Notes under the pieces: generated by a model
The model's input: only the letters and a program-made list of their open reading frames with translations
What the model was told of the DNA's origin: nothing
The model's database searches: none
Assembly: GCA_938007965.1 (NCBI GenBank)
Contig: CALLMH010000063.1
Location: 1 to 64,000, forward strand
Direction of reading: 5' to 3'
Source: an uncultured Saprospiraceae bacterium
GTDB taxonomy: Bacteria > Bacteroidota > Bacteroidia > Chitinophagales > Saprospiraceae
DNA length: 64,000 bases
Shown here: piece by piece, positions 1 through 9,742 of the stretch
Position numbering within the stretch: the stretch's first letter is position 1
Layout: each line of letters begins with the position of its first letter
Position numbers and translations under genes: made by a program

Positions 1-393
1 CCTTATTTATATAGCCCTTCACTCCGCTTACTGCTGAATGAATACACCGTTTATGCTTGATTTTACGTAAATATGAGGTAATAAATTTCAACTTAAACTT
101 CCACTCGCCGTTCGGGCTTTCATTTTTGGCTTGACCCAAAAACGAAACAAAAAACGAGTGTTTGCTAAACAAGCCATCTCTTATCTCAAGACTTTACCTG
201 ACTTTTAACGCTATTGGGATCACATTTTGACTAAGCTTGCAAAACTCGCTTACGCTCAGACAGTTGCAAGTTCTTAACGCCAAAATGAAATCCAAATACC
301 TAAGCCAGCTAAGATCGATTTAATCTCTGCCACAAATTAATGCTCCTTGTAAGTGATATAATTTTAATATTGTCCTTACTTCTGAATAACCCT
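1..393. repeat. Dispersed intergenic repeat, copy 1 (cut by window edge)
   Basis: This stretch is nearly identical, without obvious gaps, to 31578-31970. By eye I count about a dozen single-base differences in 393 bases. The match stops at 393. In the other copy the repeat is preceded by a hairpin and an inverted repeat that would lie left of this window. It contains the 17-base motif tacctaagccagctaag at 297-313 and a possible hairpin with 7-base arms (cttgcaa at 236-242, ttgcaag at 264-270). No convincing gene lies inside. It sits just downstream of the ABC exporter gene on the minus strand. Confidence 0.9.
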
Positions 394-422
394 AATTAAA
401 TTCGTTTTCGGTCACAAGAGAA

Positions 423-2213
423 TTAATTGATGCCTTGCATATCTACATACTTCTTATAAAGTGGCGATATATTATTCAGTTCGTCGTGTTTGCCTACAGC
501 TATAATTTGCCCTTGGTCCATGACAATGATCTTATCAGCATTTCTGATGGTAGATAGCCGATGTGCGATTACGATAGAAGTCCTATCATGTAGTATATTA
601 TCCAATGCTTGTTGTACTAGTTTCTCAGACTCTGAGTCTAATGAAGAAGTCGCCTCATCCAAAACCAATATCTGTGGATCGTGTAATACAGCTCTTGCTA
701 TGGTAAGGCGCTGACGTTGACCACCGGATAGATTCATTCCTTTGTCCCCTATTATGGTATCATATCCATCTTGCAACTCTGAAATAAATTCGTGAGCATT
801 ACTTATTTTGGCAGCGTTGATGATATCTTCTTTGCTTACATTTTCTTTGCCAAACGTGATATTATGCTCTATCGTATCGTGAAATAGGATTGCGTGCTGA
901 CTTACTAGGCCGTACATAGATCTTACATCCATTAGATTTTTTTGGGATATTTCCCTATCATCGATCAAGATCTTACCTTCTCTCACTGGATAAAATCCCA
1001 TCACTAGATCCACCAATGTCGTCTTACCAGATCCTGATGGACCAACGAGAGCTACAACCTCCCCTTTATTGATGGTAAGATTGATATCTTTCAACACTGA
1101 TTTATCATGGCCTTCATATTGATAATTGAGCCCATTTATTTGGATCTTATCTTCGAACTGAAGCTTTTCATTTATCGCATTAGGGTTTTCTTGCTTCATT
1201 ACCATCAGACTATCTATACGCTCGACGGCAGCCATCCCTTTTTGGATGTTATAATATGCGCTACTAAAACTCTTTGCTGGCTCAATCACCTGATAAAATG
1301 CAAATATAAATGCAAAAAATGTCTCTGGTTGTAGGCTATCTACAAAGACCAACTTCGATCCATACCATAGCAATGCGGTCACCACCGATATCCCCAAGAA
1401 TTCGGATAATGGAGAAGAAAGATTCTGTCTATTCATCAAGGATATGAGCGTATTTCTATATCCTTCATTTTCATTTGCGAATCTACTTCTTTGATTCTCC
1501 TCAGCCTTGAATGCTTTTATTATCTTGATTCCACCGATACTTTCTTCTACTGTACTGGTAATATTACCCAATCTTTGTTGTGCTTTATTAGACTGCTTCT
1601 TAAGGGTCTTGCTTATACCGCCGATGACAAAAACGGTAAATAAAAGTAAGACCAATACAAAAAGACTCAGTTGCGGACTGACATAGATCATAAATAAAAT
1701 ACTGCCTAATATAATCAACGGAGCTTTGAATACTACCTCGATTACTTTGAGTATACTCACTTCTATCTCCTGTACATCCAGAGTGATCCTAGAGATCAAG
1801 TCACCAGTCCTCTGACTACTGTAGTATGATAAAGGTAGATTTAGATACTTATCAAATAATTCGGCTCTTACATCCCTTACTATACCTGTGCGCATTGGCA
1901 CAATAAAATACATGGCCAGATAGCGAAATACATTCTTTAGAAAAAATATGGCCAATATCAATCCACATGCGATCAGTAAGGCAGTCTCTCTACCCTGTGC
2001 ATAGATGAGATTCTGAAAGTAGGAGTTAACACCCTCTAGTGAGTTGGTCTCAGATGTAGCAGGAATCCGATCAAATAATATCTGAAAGAAAGGAATAATA
2101 ACGGGTATACTAACTACCGTAAATATCGAAAGTAGGATATTAAATAAGATACTAAGTGCAAAATACCCTTTGTACTTCTGTATACGATGTATTAATTTCC
2201 AGAAAGCACTCAT
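423..2213 (-). CDS. ABC transporter, fused permease and ATPase (MsbA-like exporter)
   Basis: A 596-residue half-transporter that works as a homodimer in the inner membrane. The N-terminal half (about 1-330) holds the transmembrane segments. The C-terminal ATPase shows Walker A GPSGSGKTT at 391-399, a Q-loop (VSQH, 437-440), signature LSGGQ at 495-499, Walker B ILVLDE at 515-520 and the H-loop histidine in AHR near 551. This order and length match the MsbA/lipid-exporter group, whose substrates are lipid A precursors or hydrophobic compounds; the substrate cannot be read from sequence. The ATG start at 2213 precedes the first membrane helix directly. The PorW-like gene lies 113 bases upstream on the same strand, so co-transcription is possible. 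A dispersed repeat follows downstream. Family confident, substrate unknown. Confidence 0.93.
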   Translation of the reverse strand: MSAFWKLIHRIQKYKGYFALSILFNILLSIFTVVSIPVIIPFFQILFDRIPATSETNSLEGVNSYFQNLIYAQGRETALLIACGLILAIFFLKNVFRYLAMYFIVPMRTGIVRDVRAELFDKYLNLPLSYYSSQRTGDLISRITLDVQEIEVSILKVIEVVFKAPLIILGSILFMIYVSPQLSLFVLVLLLFTVFVIGGISKTLKKQSNKAQQRLGNITSTVEESIGGIKIIKAFKAEENQRSRFANENEGYRNTLISLMNRQNLSSPLSEFLGISVVTALLWYGSKLVFVDSLQPETFFAFIFAFYQVIEPAKSFSSAYYNIQKGMAAVERIDSLMVMKQENPNAINEKLQFEDKIQINGLNYQYEGHDKSVLKDINLTINKGEVVALVGPSGSGKTTLVDLVMGFYPVREGKILIDDREISQKNLMDVRSMYGLVSQHAILFHDTIEHNITFGKENVSKEDIINAAKISNAHEFISELQDGYDTIIGDKGMNLSGGQRQRLTIARAVLHDPQILVLDEATSSLDSESEKLVQQALDNILHDRTSIVIAHRLSTIRNADKIIVMDQGQIIAVGKHDELNNISPLYKKYVDMQGIN

Positions 2214-2326
2214 AAAATATAGCTGTCTACTGTATATGAAAATCGATGTTGTTAAGCAATTAGAGCCGACAATATATTAGGTCTAGTGCGTAAAAGAACT
2301 TCAATAAGAAGTACGATTACGTCACA

Positions 2327-5300
2327 CTATTTCCCAAGATAATTCTTCTCAAACCATACTCTATATCTGGCATCACTTCGCTCAATGATCATCTTCCTAT
2401 AGTTTCTCTGCGTGATCGGATATATCGTATACCCAGCTATCTCACCTGAGATAAATTCCTCTTTTGACTTTAATACTTCATCATAATACTCCATTGCTTT
2501 AGCTTTGTTTTCGAATCTTCTGACGAGTACTACCTCAGATTTTTTCTCTCTATTGAGAGGAGATTCTCCGAGTTGTAGTTTTTTGAGTTTATGATATTGC
2601 TTATTGTAGTTACTTACTGAAATTTTGGCCTCTACTACCTTCGCGGCTGTGACGCCATAGAGTACGATTGCTACATAGTGTAACTTATCATCTTCTGCAG
2701 AGAACAAATCATCTACCTCTTCGATATCTATGCCTGTAAATGCATCTTTGTCTCCCTGTAGGAATCTCAAGATCTCGTCTGCCCTTGCCTTCTCAGGCGT
2801 ATTAGGAAATCTCGTGATTACATCTTTTAATGCCGCCACGTATGGACCTTTACCTTCTACACTTCCTGTAGACATAGCTTTCACCAATGCAAACTTAGGA
2901 CGTAGACTATTCTGCTTTCCAAAAATCGACTCAGACTGTTCTGCTTTTGTATATGCACTTTGATAATCACCTTTTTCGAATAGTGCATATGTCTCTTCGT
3001 AATATTTGTTCAGTTTTTCTTCCGCTGATAGTTTATCTGCACCATAATTAGGGTCTGATATGGCTTTAGCAAATTCTGTATCAGGGAATTTCGACATTAT
3101 TTTATCCTTATAATAGTTAGCCTTTGTTGAGTTATTCAGATCCAAATATGATAGATACAGATAATAGTAGACGTCTAACTTATTAGCGAATGAGGGAAAC
3201 CGGGTCAAAAGTTCTTCGTGTGTAGAAGCGGATTTTGCATACTTTTGTATTTTATCTCTATATCCTTTTCCTAATTCAAAATATGCTTTTTCTAACTTAG
3301 AGTTTATTCCTGATTTGGCTTCATCACTATACGGGATCTGACTCTTGATAGAGTTGATCATTTGAGTGATTTCGTCTTCTTGAAATCCATCCTCAGCTAC
3401 TTTTTCTTCCGTATCTTCCTCGTCATTGGATCCAAAAATATCTGACTTGTCACTTCTTCTCCAATTGTCAGTTAATTCTATTTCACCCCATTTATTTTTG
3501 AAATCTTTTTGACCTCTTTGTTTCGCCATAGGGTCGTATGCGAAGAAACTCGAGGTCTTCAGACCTCCGCCTAATCCATTAAGCAGTGCAGGACTTTTTC
3601 TTGCCGGAGCACCACCCTTTTTGCCAGTAGATTCGCGAAGTGCTATATTTTCTTCGACCATTTTTTCGGCTACTTCTTGTATCTTTTCATCAGACCAAGC
3701 AACCATATTCAGCAAGCTATCTTGAAGCTTTATGGTCATAATATTCTGAGCAATATCTGCAAGATTTTCGGAATAGTTGGTAACCTCTCTGAATCTGTCA
3801 TCTTCTTTGTCGATTACTTGTAATGTAGAATCAAAATAAAACTTAGACTCTACATACATCTCCTTGTCATAAAATAAGTATGCAAGCTTATAGTAAGTTT
3901 CCTGTTTTAGAGCGATGTTGCTCGTATTATTAGCTATCGATCGGGAGAAACTCTGTAGTGCCTCGTCAAAACTCCCTCTCTCTAATAAAATCTCACCTTT
4001 GGTAAAGTACAATTGATCTAGATATTCTAAGTATTTATCTTCCTTGATCATTTTATCCAACTTAGCTATTACAGCTGCGTCGGTTTTACTACCTCCCATC
4101 ATATTCGTCTTCTCAGCATTCAATTCTGCCATGAACTCCATCTCAAATGACTTTGCCCATTTCTTTGCCTTGCTAAATGATTCTGAAGCATTTTTGTAAT
4201 CATTTGATTTCATATACAACTGCGCTTGGACGAATGCATACCTTGCTTTCAAGCTTTTGTCCTTGGCCAGTTCTATGGCTTCATCCAAATATGATATGGC
4301 TGTTCCATAGTTCTCCTCTTTTATATTTATATCTGCCAATATTACAGGGACTTCTCTTCTTGCTTCGTCTGGCATTTCACCGTCTTCCCGCATCCGTTTC
4401 ACCATATAAGAAGCATTAGATAACTTATCTCTCTGCACAAGTGTCTTAGCATACCACATCATCCCTTTAGAATATGCAGTTTTATCTTGTTTCTTTTTCT
4501 TTTCTTTTTTATCAGCGATATCTCGCTCTTCTTCTTCGTCTTCTCTTTCTTCTACTTTCTTCTCTTCGATCTTCTTTTCTACTACTTCCGGAGCCATGTC
4601 TGTGTCATCAGATTTTTTCGACTCATCAATAACCTCTTTTGTCTCTTCTTTTATAGTTTCTTTTTTCTCAGGCCTCTTTTTTCTACCTCCCCTCTTCTTG
4701 CTTTTTTTCTTCTTTTTCTTCTTTCTCGCTTCGTCTCTTGCTTTTTTCTTAGCCTTTCGCTCTTTTTCCTTTTGTTTTGCCGCTTCCTCTTTAGCTTTTT
4801 TCTTAGCCTCTCTTTCTTCCTCTTTGGCTTCTTTTTCGTCTTTCTTTTTTTCTTCTCTAGCTTTCTTTTCTTCTTTTCTTTCTTTATCTCTTTCTTTCTT
4901 TATTGCCTTCGAACTTTTTTTCTTCTTTTTATAATTTCTACCAAATGGATTATTAGGATTAAATTCATCTTTGAAATAAGCAAATGTCTCTTCAGCTGTT
5001 TCGAATTCTTGCTTGAGATATTGGGCCTCTCCCATGAGCACGTAACAATCGTCTACCCATTTACTTGGTTCGTGAAGTGCCGCTACAGTAGTTACTTTTT
5101 CTATCGCCTTATCCAGATTCGCATATACTACTTTCGGGTCATCAATAGACACATAGTCGTACAGTGGCAATAATTCATTATAATTGTCCTTATGAGACTG
5201 TTTTAGGGTCATATAGCTTTCTTCTATCAACTCATTCGCATTGAAGTATCCGTTATACAATGCAGTGGTGTTATGATAGAACCTACTAAGTTTCGATGGT

Positions 5301-5392
5301 TCTTCTCCTTTTTTCTTTCTTTTGGACGCACATCCTGAGAATATCGCAATTGATAAAATCAGTAAAAAGGTTATCTTAAATATGTATTTCAA
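2327..5392 (-). CDS. porW: PorW/SprE-type T9SS lipoprotein with TPR repeats
   Basis: A 1021-residue lipoprotein of the type IX secretion and gliding machinery. The first 20 residues form a lipoprotein signal ending in FSGC, with the lipidated cysteine at 21. The conserved start of the mature protein follows (RFYHNTTALYNGYFNANE). Several TPR-like helical repeats lie at about 330-560 and 680-880. The last 30 residues carry the conserved YPITQRNYRKM-type tail. Between roughly 155 and 300 there is a strongly Lys/Glu-rich, probably charged-helical or disordered insert, with almost no hydrophobic residues. In Flavobacterium and Porphyromonas the family links the PorK/PorN ring to the translocon; that role is taken from the family. 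It fits the T9SS sorting tails found elsewhere in this window. Upstream is a long intergenic region, then a divergent M23 gene. Confidence 0.85.
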   Translation of the reverse strand: MKYIFKITFLLILSIAIFSGCASKRKKKGEEPSKLSRFYHNTTALYNGYFNANELIEESYMTLKQSHKDNYNELLPLYDYVSIDDPKVVYANLDKAIEKVTTVAALHEPSKWVDDCYVLMGEAQYLKQEFETAEETFAYFKDEFNPNNPFGRNYKKKKKSSKAIKKERDKERKEEKKAREEKKKDEKEAKEEEREAKKKAKEEAAKQKEKERKAKKKARDEARKKKKKKKSKKRGGRKKRPEKKETIKEETKEVIDESKKSDDTDMAPEVVEKKIEEKKVEEREDEEEERDIADKKEKKKKQDKTAYSKGMMWYAKTLVQRDKLSNASYMVKRMREDGEMPDEARREVPVILADINIKEENYGTAISYLDEAIELAKDKSLKARYAFVQAQLYMKSNDYKNASESFSKAKKWAKSFEMEFMAELNAEKTNMMGGSKTDAAVIAKLDKMIKEDKYLEYLDQLYFTKGEILLERGSFDEALQSFSRSIANNTSNIALKQETYYKLAYLFYDKEMYVESKFYFDSTLQVIDKEDDRFREVTNYSENLADIAQNIMTIKLQDSLLNMVAWSDEKIQEVAEKMVEENIALRESTGKKGGAPARKSPALLNGLGGGLKTSSFFAYDPMAKQRGQKDFKNKWGEIELTDNWRRSDKSDIFGSNDEEDTEEKVAEDGFQEDEITQMINSIKSQIPYSDEAKSGINSKLEKAYFELGKGYRDKIQKYAKSASTHEELLTRFPSFANKLDVYYYLYLSYLDLNNSTKANYYKDKIMSKFPDTEFAKAISDPNYGADKLSAEEKLNKYYEETYALFEKGDYQSAYTKAEQSESIFGKQNSLRPKFALVKAMSTGSVEGKGPYVAALKDVITRFPNTPEKARADEILRFLQGDKDAFTGIDIEEVDDLFSAEDDKLHYVAIVLYGVTAAKVVEAKISVSNYNKQYHKLKKLQLGESPLNREKKSEVVLVRRFENKAKAMEYYDEVLKSKEEFISGEIAGYTIYPITQRNYRKMIIERSDARYRVWFEKNYLGK

Positions 5393-5745
5393 AGTATTAC
5401 TTTTATTTAAAGAATTCGATATGTGTATAATAGCTAAAATTGAGCCATTTATATCATGCTTTATAGCTTTTATACCATTACCATGACACTTTTGTAGATA
5501 TGTATTCTTATCGACATACCTACTAGAACGGAAAACATTAGCCTTCTAGCATCAATAGAGTATGTTTTTTTTGAACATTCTCTACCCTAGAAACCGCTTA
5601 TATAACTAGATTTACACAAATTTATTTTAAATATTACACTATAACATATATCAAGCGTAAAATAGTGGAGTAAATTACAAAATAGTATCTTTGGTAAATA
5701 TCAATCCACATTCGGATTTGTAAATGAAATTAAGATCCAAAATCT
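5393..5745. other. Divergent promoter region between porW-like and M23 genes
   Basis: About 350 bases with no credible gene. It must hold the promoters of the two divergent genes. The only clear signal is a TATCTTTG box before the peptidase gene. No repeat seen elsewhere in the window was found here. Confidence 0.6.
5686..5693 (+). promoter_or_regulatory. Bacteroidota -7 box before the M23 gene
   Basis: TATCTTTG fits the TAnnTTTG -7 consensus of the Bacteroidota main sigma factor and would give a leader of roughly 45 bases. No good -33 TTG was found at the right distance. Confidence 0.45.
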
Positions 5746-6570
5746 ATGTCTGTAGACGCAAATGACAAGAAAAAATTTAAGGAAAAACTAAGCGATTATT
5801 ATCGTATCATAGTCATCGATGTTGAAGATCTAAAAGAAGTAGGTAACTATCAACTTTCGATGGCGCGGATATATTCCTATATCATTGCATTTATCATTTT
5901 GTTTTCTTTCTTACTGGTTTCTCTCATTGCATTTACACCACTCAAGCGTCTCATGCCTGGATATGGTGACATAGAAGAAAATTCAAAATTCATAGAACTC
6001 AGAAAAAGATTAGGAAGTCTTGAAGAAGAATTGGAGACACAAGTTGTATATACTCAAGGCTTACAAAACATGCTCGCAGGTGGAAGTATAGATAAAATAC
6101 CAAGCTCCGAAACCTCACTAAACAATCAATCAGAAGAAACAACAAAAGTACTATCTGATTCAGATCTTCAAGAATCGAAAATCACCCAGTCACTAAATCG
6201 TCAGTACTTCGTGCCCCCAGTATCGGGAGTAATAAGTGCTCGTTTCGACAGAGGTATTAGTCATCTAGGTACAGACATCTTAGCGCCAAAAGATACTCCT
6301 GTAAAATCGATATCCTCGGGAGTTGTCATCGGCAGTGACTTCACCCTAGATAATGGAAATACTTTGTCGATCCAACATAGCAACAACGTAATCTCAGTGT
6401 ATAAGCATAATAGCGCATTGCTCAAAAAATCAGGCGAAAAAGTACAAGCTGGAGAAGCTATCGCCATTATCGGAAATACCGGAGAACTGACCGATGGACC
6501 ACATCTTCACTTCGAGTTGTGGTATAACGGGACTGCAGTAAATCCAGAAAACTTCATCAACTTCAAATAA
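5746..6570 (+). CDS. Membrane-anchored M23 (LytM) peptidase
   Basis: A 274-residue protein with a short cytoplasmic N-terminus, one membrane helix at about 43-66, a coiled-coil-prone linker (about 75-110), a polar stretch, and a C-terminal M23 domain (about 155-270). Zinc-ligand motifs are intact: HLGTD (H173, D177) and HLHFE (second histidine 255), with a further histidine near 221. These residues are those of active LytM-type peptidoglycan endopeptidases, so it is probably catalytic rather than an EnvC-like activator; that is inferred from the residues. It likely acts in the periplasm on cell-wall crosslinks. The HAD gene follows 54 bases later on the same strand, so the two may share a transcript ending at the hairpin at 7179-7215. 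Confidence 0.9.
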   Translation: MSVDANDKKKFKEKLSDYYRIIVIDVEDLKEVGNYQLSMARIYSYIIAFIILFSFLLVSLIAFTPLKRLMPGYGDIEENSKFIELRKRLGSLEEELETQVVYTQGLQNMLAGGSIDKIPSSETSLNNQSEETTKVLSDSDLQESKITQSLNRQYFVPPVSGVISARFDRGISHLGTDILAPKDTPVKSISSGVVIGSDFTLDNGNTLSIQHSNNVISVYKHNSALLKKSGEKVQAGEAIAIIGNTGELTDGPHLHFELWYNGTAVNPENFINFK

Positions 6571-6624
6571 AGTTTTATTTTCGCTTACCTTTGTTTCGAG
6601 AATTACAATTTACAACAAGAAAAG

Positions 6625-7056
6625 ATGAATGGTATGAGCCACAATTTAAAACAAATCACCGACGAAAAAGGTGAAAAACTTAGTCCTACATTAGCCGATG
6701 GTGTAAAAAACTACCTTATAGATATCGATGGTACGATTACCGATGATGTACCCAACGAAGAACCAGAAAGAATGGTTACCTGTCTGCCTTATCCTGATGC
6801 ACTAGAAACACTCAATAAATGGTACGACGAAGGGCATATAATTTACTTCTTCACATCTAGAACGGAGGAGCATAGAGAAATCACTGAAACATGGCTCAAC
6901 AAGCATGGATTCAAGTATCATGGTATGGTTATGGGAAAGCCTCGTGGTGGCAACTACCATTGGATAGATAATCATATCGTAAGAGCGACAAGATTCAAAG
7001 GAAAGTTCACCGACCTGACAGTCGAGAAAAAAAATATCGAGGTGTTCAAAAAATAG
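6625..7056 (+). CDS. Small HAD-superfamily phosphatase-like protein
   Basis: A 143-residue cytoplasmic protein. HAD motif I is present as DIDGT (D33 and D35), a threonine/serine motif follows in FTSRTEEH, and the C-terminal part has a lysine (GKPRGGNYHW) and an aspartate in WIDNH that can serve as motifs III and IV. There is no room for a large cap domain, so the active site is open and the substrate could be a large molecule or a sugar phosphate; this is inference. Homologues are sometimes labelled phosphoheptose isomerase in databases, but nothing here resembles a SIS sugar isomerase. Start at 6625; an ATG three codons later is also possible. Downstream of the M23 gene and followed by a strong terminator. 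Confidence 0.8.
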   Translation: MNGMSHNLKQITDEKGEKLSPTLADGVKNYLIDIDGTITDDVPNEEPERMVTCLPYPDALETLNKWYDEGHIIYFFTSRTEEHREITETWLNKHGFKYHGMVMGKPRGGNYHWIDNHIVRATRFKGKFTDLTVEKKNIEVFKK

Positions 7057-7178
7057 TAACCCATGAAGTTTGGGAAGATAGGTATCTCAAAATTCATAGT
7101 TACGTATAGGATTTAGCTAACCGTAGCATTTTTGAATACGCGAATCTTAAAAAAAGAGATTTAATAAAACGTATAAAT

Positions 7179-7215
7179 AATAGTCTGACACACCATTTTG
7201 TGTTGGACTATTTTT
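7179..7215 (+). terminator. Rho-independent terminator after the HAD gene
   Basis: Arms at 7179-7192 and 7199-7212 pair over 14 positions, two of them G-T wobbles, around a 6-base loop, followed by a run of T. It ends the M23-HAD transcript before the convergent minus-strand gene. Confidence 0.8.
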
Positions 7216-7240
7216 ATTTTTAATCGGGATTATCGCAAGA

Positions 7241-8068
7241 TTATTCCACTCCGAATAATTGCTGCATTTCTTGATTTAATTTTGGAAGCTTAAGTTCAAA
7301 CTCCTTAGGATAGGTGAAATAACAAGTGCCCAATACGACAAACATATCTACAGACTTCACACCAAGGGTTGATAGAATAAAATCCTTTTCTAATCCGCTT
7401 ACAGACTCAACATCTGACCAGTCAGCATCAAGATTCCATGGATAGTTCAAAGTAGGATACGCTAATGTAAATGCCTCCACATATGCGTGCATTCCTATAT
7501 TGTAGTAAGTCTCAGGATTTACTACTCCAGGTATCAAATGCTCTAAGGAATAGATAATAACCCCATCCTCTCCATCTGTCTCTACGCTGTGTAGATATTG
7601 ATGTTTGGGAGACGGGAATGGATGCTTATATACAAACACTCTATCAAAGTCACCGATCAGTATGTCTTTTTTGTTAAAATTGATGCGAATGGCATTGGTA
7701 GCGATGATCGCTTTGATATCTTCTGGCAGTTCTTTCTGTTCTGACCCCACAGACATAAAACTCCTACCTTCTAGATAGAGACTCATTCTGTATTCATATT
7801 TTTCTTTGTCGGATGGCTTAAGATTTTGATAAAAAGTATCGTACCTATTTATCCATCTCTTCACCTCTTTGTCCAAAGGCACAGGATATTTCGTATGGTA
7901 CCAATAGTCAATATACCCGTGAGATATAAATAATATAACCATCAAAAATATAGGCACTAATATCCATAACCCTATCGTGATACCATTAGAATATTGATAG
8001 TAAGCTAGGGCGATGGTACCAAGAGTTATCGGTGTGCCTAATACTTTAGAAAGGGAATATATCCGCAT
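7241..8068 (-). CDS. MtfA/M90-like membrane protein lacking the zinc motif
   Basis: A 275-residue protein with two hydrophobic segments near 12-30 and 31-50, then a soluble domain. The soluble part follows the plan of the MtfA (M90) peptidases: a helical start (LKPSDKEKYEYRMSLYLEGR), a central strand region, a helix where MtfA has its HExxH, and a C-terminal MFVVLGTCYFTYPKEF stretch that matches MtfA's E-C-F-A-V...YFF-APELF segment. The zinc motif reads HAYVE at 194-198, so both the catalytic glutamate and the second histidine are missing, and the later ligand glutamate is replaced in VDMF (240-243). If the relation is right this is a pseudo-peptidase, possibly a binding or regulatory protein. 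The family call rests on pattern, not a search. Divergent from the SDR gene, convergent with the HAD gene. Confidence 0.6.
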   Translation of the reverse strand: MRIYSLSKVLGTPITLGTIALAYYQYSNGITIGLWILVPIFLMVILFISHGYIDYWYHTKYPVPLDKEVKRWINRYDTFYQNLKPSDKEKYEYRMSLYLEGRSFMSVGSEQKELPEDIKAIIATNAIRINFNKKDILIGDFDRVFVYKHPFPSPKHQYLHSVETDGEDGVIIYSLEHLIPGVVNPETYYNIGMHAYVEAFTLAYPTLNYPWNLDADWSDVESVSGLEKDFILSTLGVKSVDMFVVLGTCYFTYPKEFELKLPKLNQEMQQLFGVE

Positions 8069-8388
8069 GTGAGTTGACCGTTTAGATAAAATGAACGCCT
8101 CACAAAGTAAATAAATTGTAGTGTAAAATCGATTGCCAAAAATGAAATCCCATCTGTCGACACAAGATTGTCTTAATGTGCCAGTATATCGCCCAAAAAA
8201 ATACTTTACGATATCAGGACATCAAATTGAGGTTCAAATAATATGTCCGTACATTTTTCCAGAATTAATAATATTACAATTGAGCTAACTTTTCTCTCAG
8301 CGGTCTTCGTTACATAAAATGTATTTGATATGTTTGATGTAAACCATATAATATCCTAATTTTGGACTACTATAATTAAAACAGCTCA
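8069..8388. other. Intergenic region between divergent MtfA-like and SDR genes
   Basis: 320 bases without a credible gene; presumably promoters for both directions. I see no strong consensus promoter or hairpin. Confidence 0.5.
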
Positions 8389-9537
8389 TTGGATTATACT
8401 ACATCTCCACATTACAAGCGAACAATAATACTTACTGGATCTACAGGGGTCGTAGGATCTCATGTATTATATGAGCTATTACGCCAGCGACTGAATGGTA
8501 AGTTCAATGGACGGATAATATTATTAGTCAGATATGATAAAAAGAAAAACTTAAGTGCAATAGAGCGTATTCATAATCTACTTCACAAATCCATCATTCC
8601 AGAATACCTCCTTCCGTATTCTTTAATCGAACTGACCCAGCATCTACAAATTATTGAGTGCGAATTTAGTAATGTAGACCTTTCTAATGCTTGTAAAGAA
8701 ATAGAAAAGCAAACTGATATCTACCTTATCCATTCTGCAGCTACTACCAACTTGGCTACCGATAAAAATGCAGAACAAGAAAATAAAGAAATCAACTATC
8801 AGGGATCATTGAATCTATTTGAATCCTGTAAGAGATTTATACATAAGTTCATATACATAAGTACGGTCTATGCGAGTGGCCGACTATCGGGAATCATAGA
8901 AAACGAATACAGTGAACTTCGTAGCAATGATTTCAGAAATCCATATGAACGCTACAAATCAAAAACTGAAAAGGCATTAGCTGAAAGATGTATTGAAAAC
9001 GGGATAAAATACCAGATCTTACGACCAGGAGTAGTCGTAGGACGCCTCATTGATCAGCCGCTCTATTTTCTCCCAAAATATAATGTCATCTATGCTTTTG
9101 CAGAGTTCTTTTACAACTTAAAAAAACGGGAAGTAAACGCACCGATCAATATAAAAGTAAATCACAATACTTCGTTACATCTAGTCAGTGTAGACTATGT
9201 TGCAAAAGCAATAATAAGAGCATTTACCAATGATAAGATTCATCAATTAAACATCATTCCTAAAAGAGGGCTCGAAGAAAACTACATACAGCTTCTGCTC
9301 AAAATCGTAGGATATGAGAACTATCACTTCGTAGAAAAACATTCGGATCCCGATAGTCCATACCAGCGAGCATACCAATCTAAAATAGCTCCATCATTCG
9401 AACCTTACATCAACGATGACGCGTTTACGTTTGATAATAAAACACTCAAAGAATTGATGGATGAAATCCCCATGATTAGCGTAAGAGATAGCTTCGAGAA
9501 CTTAATAAAATACGCCGTAGAAAATCAATTCAAATAG
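8389..9537 (+). CDS. Extended SDR reductase of the thioester-reductase (NAD_binding_4) type
   Basis: A 382-residue NAD(P)-dependent enzyme. The Rossmann motif TGSTGVVG lies at 16-23, a serine/threonine in YISTVY near 158, and the catalytic pair as YERYK (Y186, K190). The broad layout resembles the male-sterility/thioester-reductase branch, which reduces acyl-thioesters, and the wider extended-SDR epimerases; the substrate is unknown. No in-frame ATG exists before the Rossmann motif, so the TTG at 8389 is taken as start; it gives a normal short leader sequence. It stands alone: a minus-strand gene lies before it and a T9SS cargo gene with its own promoter after it. No attached carrier or adenylation domain is present. 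Confidence 0.8.
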   Translation: MDYTTSPHYKRTIILTGSTGVVGSHVLYELLRQRLNGKFNGRIILLVRYDKKKNLSAIERIHNLLHKSIIPEYLLPYSLIELTQHLQIIECEFSNVDLSNACKEIEKQTDIYLIHSAATTNLATDKNAEQENKEINYQGSLNLFESCKRFIHKFIYISTVYASGRLSGIIENEYSELRSNDFRNPYERYKSKTEKALAERCIENGIKYQILRPGVVVGRLIDQPLYFLPKYNVIYAFAEFFYNLKKREVNAPINIKVNHNTSLHLVSVDYVAKAIIRAFTNDKIHQLNIIPKRGLEENYIQLLLKIVGYENYHFVEKHSDPDSPYQRAYQSKIAPSFEPYINDDAFTFDNKTLKELMDEIPMISVRDSFENLIKYAVENQFK

Positions 9538-9684
9538 ACAATTTGGGGCAATCTATCGTCTATCACAATGATCTACAGCAATAGGTTATCAAGAATAAAA
9601 CATTGCTAAACGCTTGCAAACTGTCGCTAATTATACCAATTATCATAAATATCTCCTAAAATTATAATATTGCGGATCAATAAG

Positions 9685-9715
9685 TTGAAAATATATTCGC
9701 TGTTTTCTATATTTG
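9685..9715 (+). promoter_or_regulatory. Promoter of the 232-residue T9SS cargo gene
   Basis: TTG at 9685-9687, a 20-base spacer and TATATTTG at 9708-9715 match the Bacteroidota -33/-7 promoter; the start codon is 27 bases further on. Confidence 0.65.
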
Positions 9716-9742
9716 TTTTTAAAGGTTTAAATAAAATTACAT

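Noticed and set aside
4487-5173. A long plus-strand open frame rich in Phe and Leu
   Set aside because: It is the complement of the Lys/Glu-rich part of the PorW-like gene and is an artefact of that composition.
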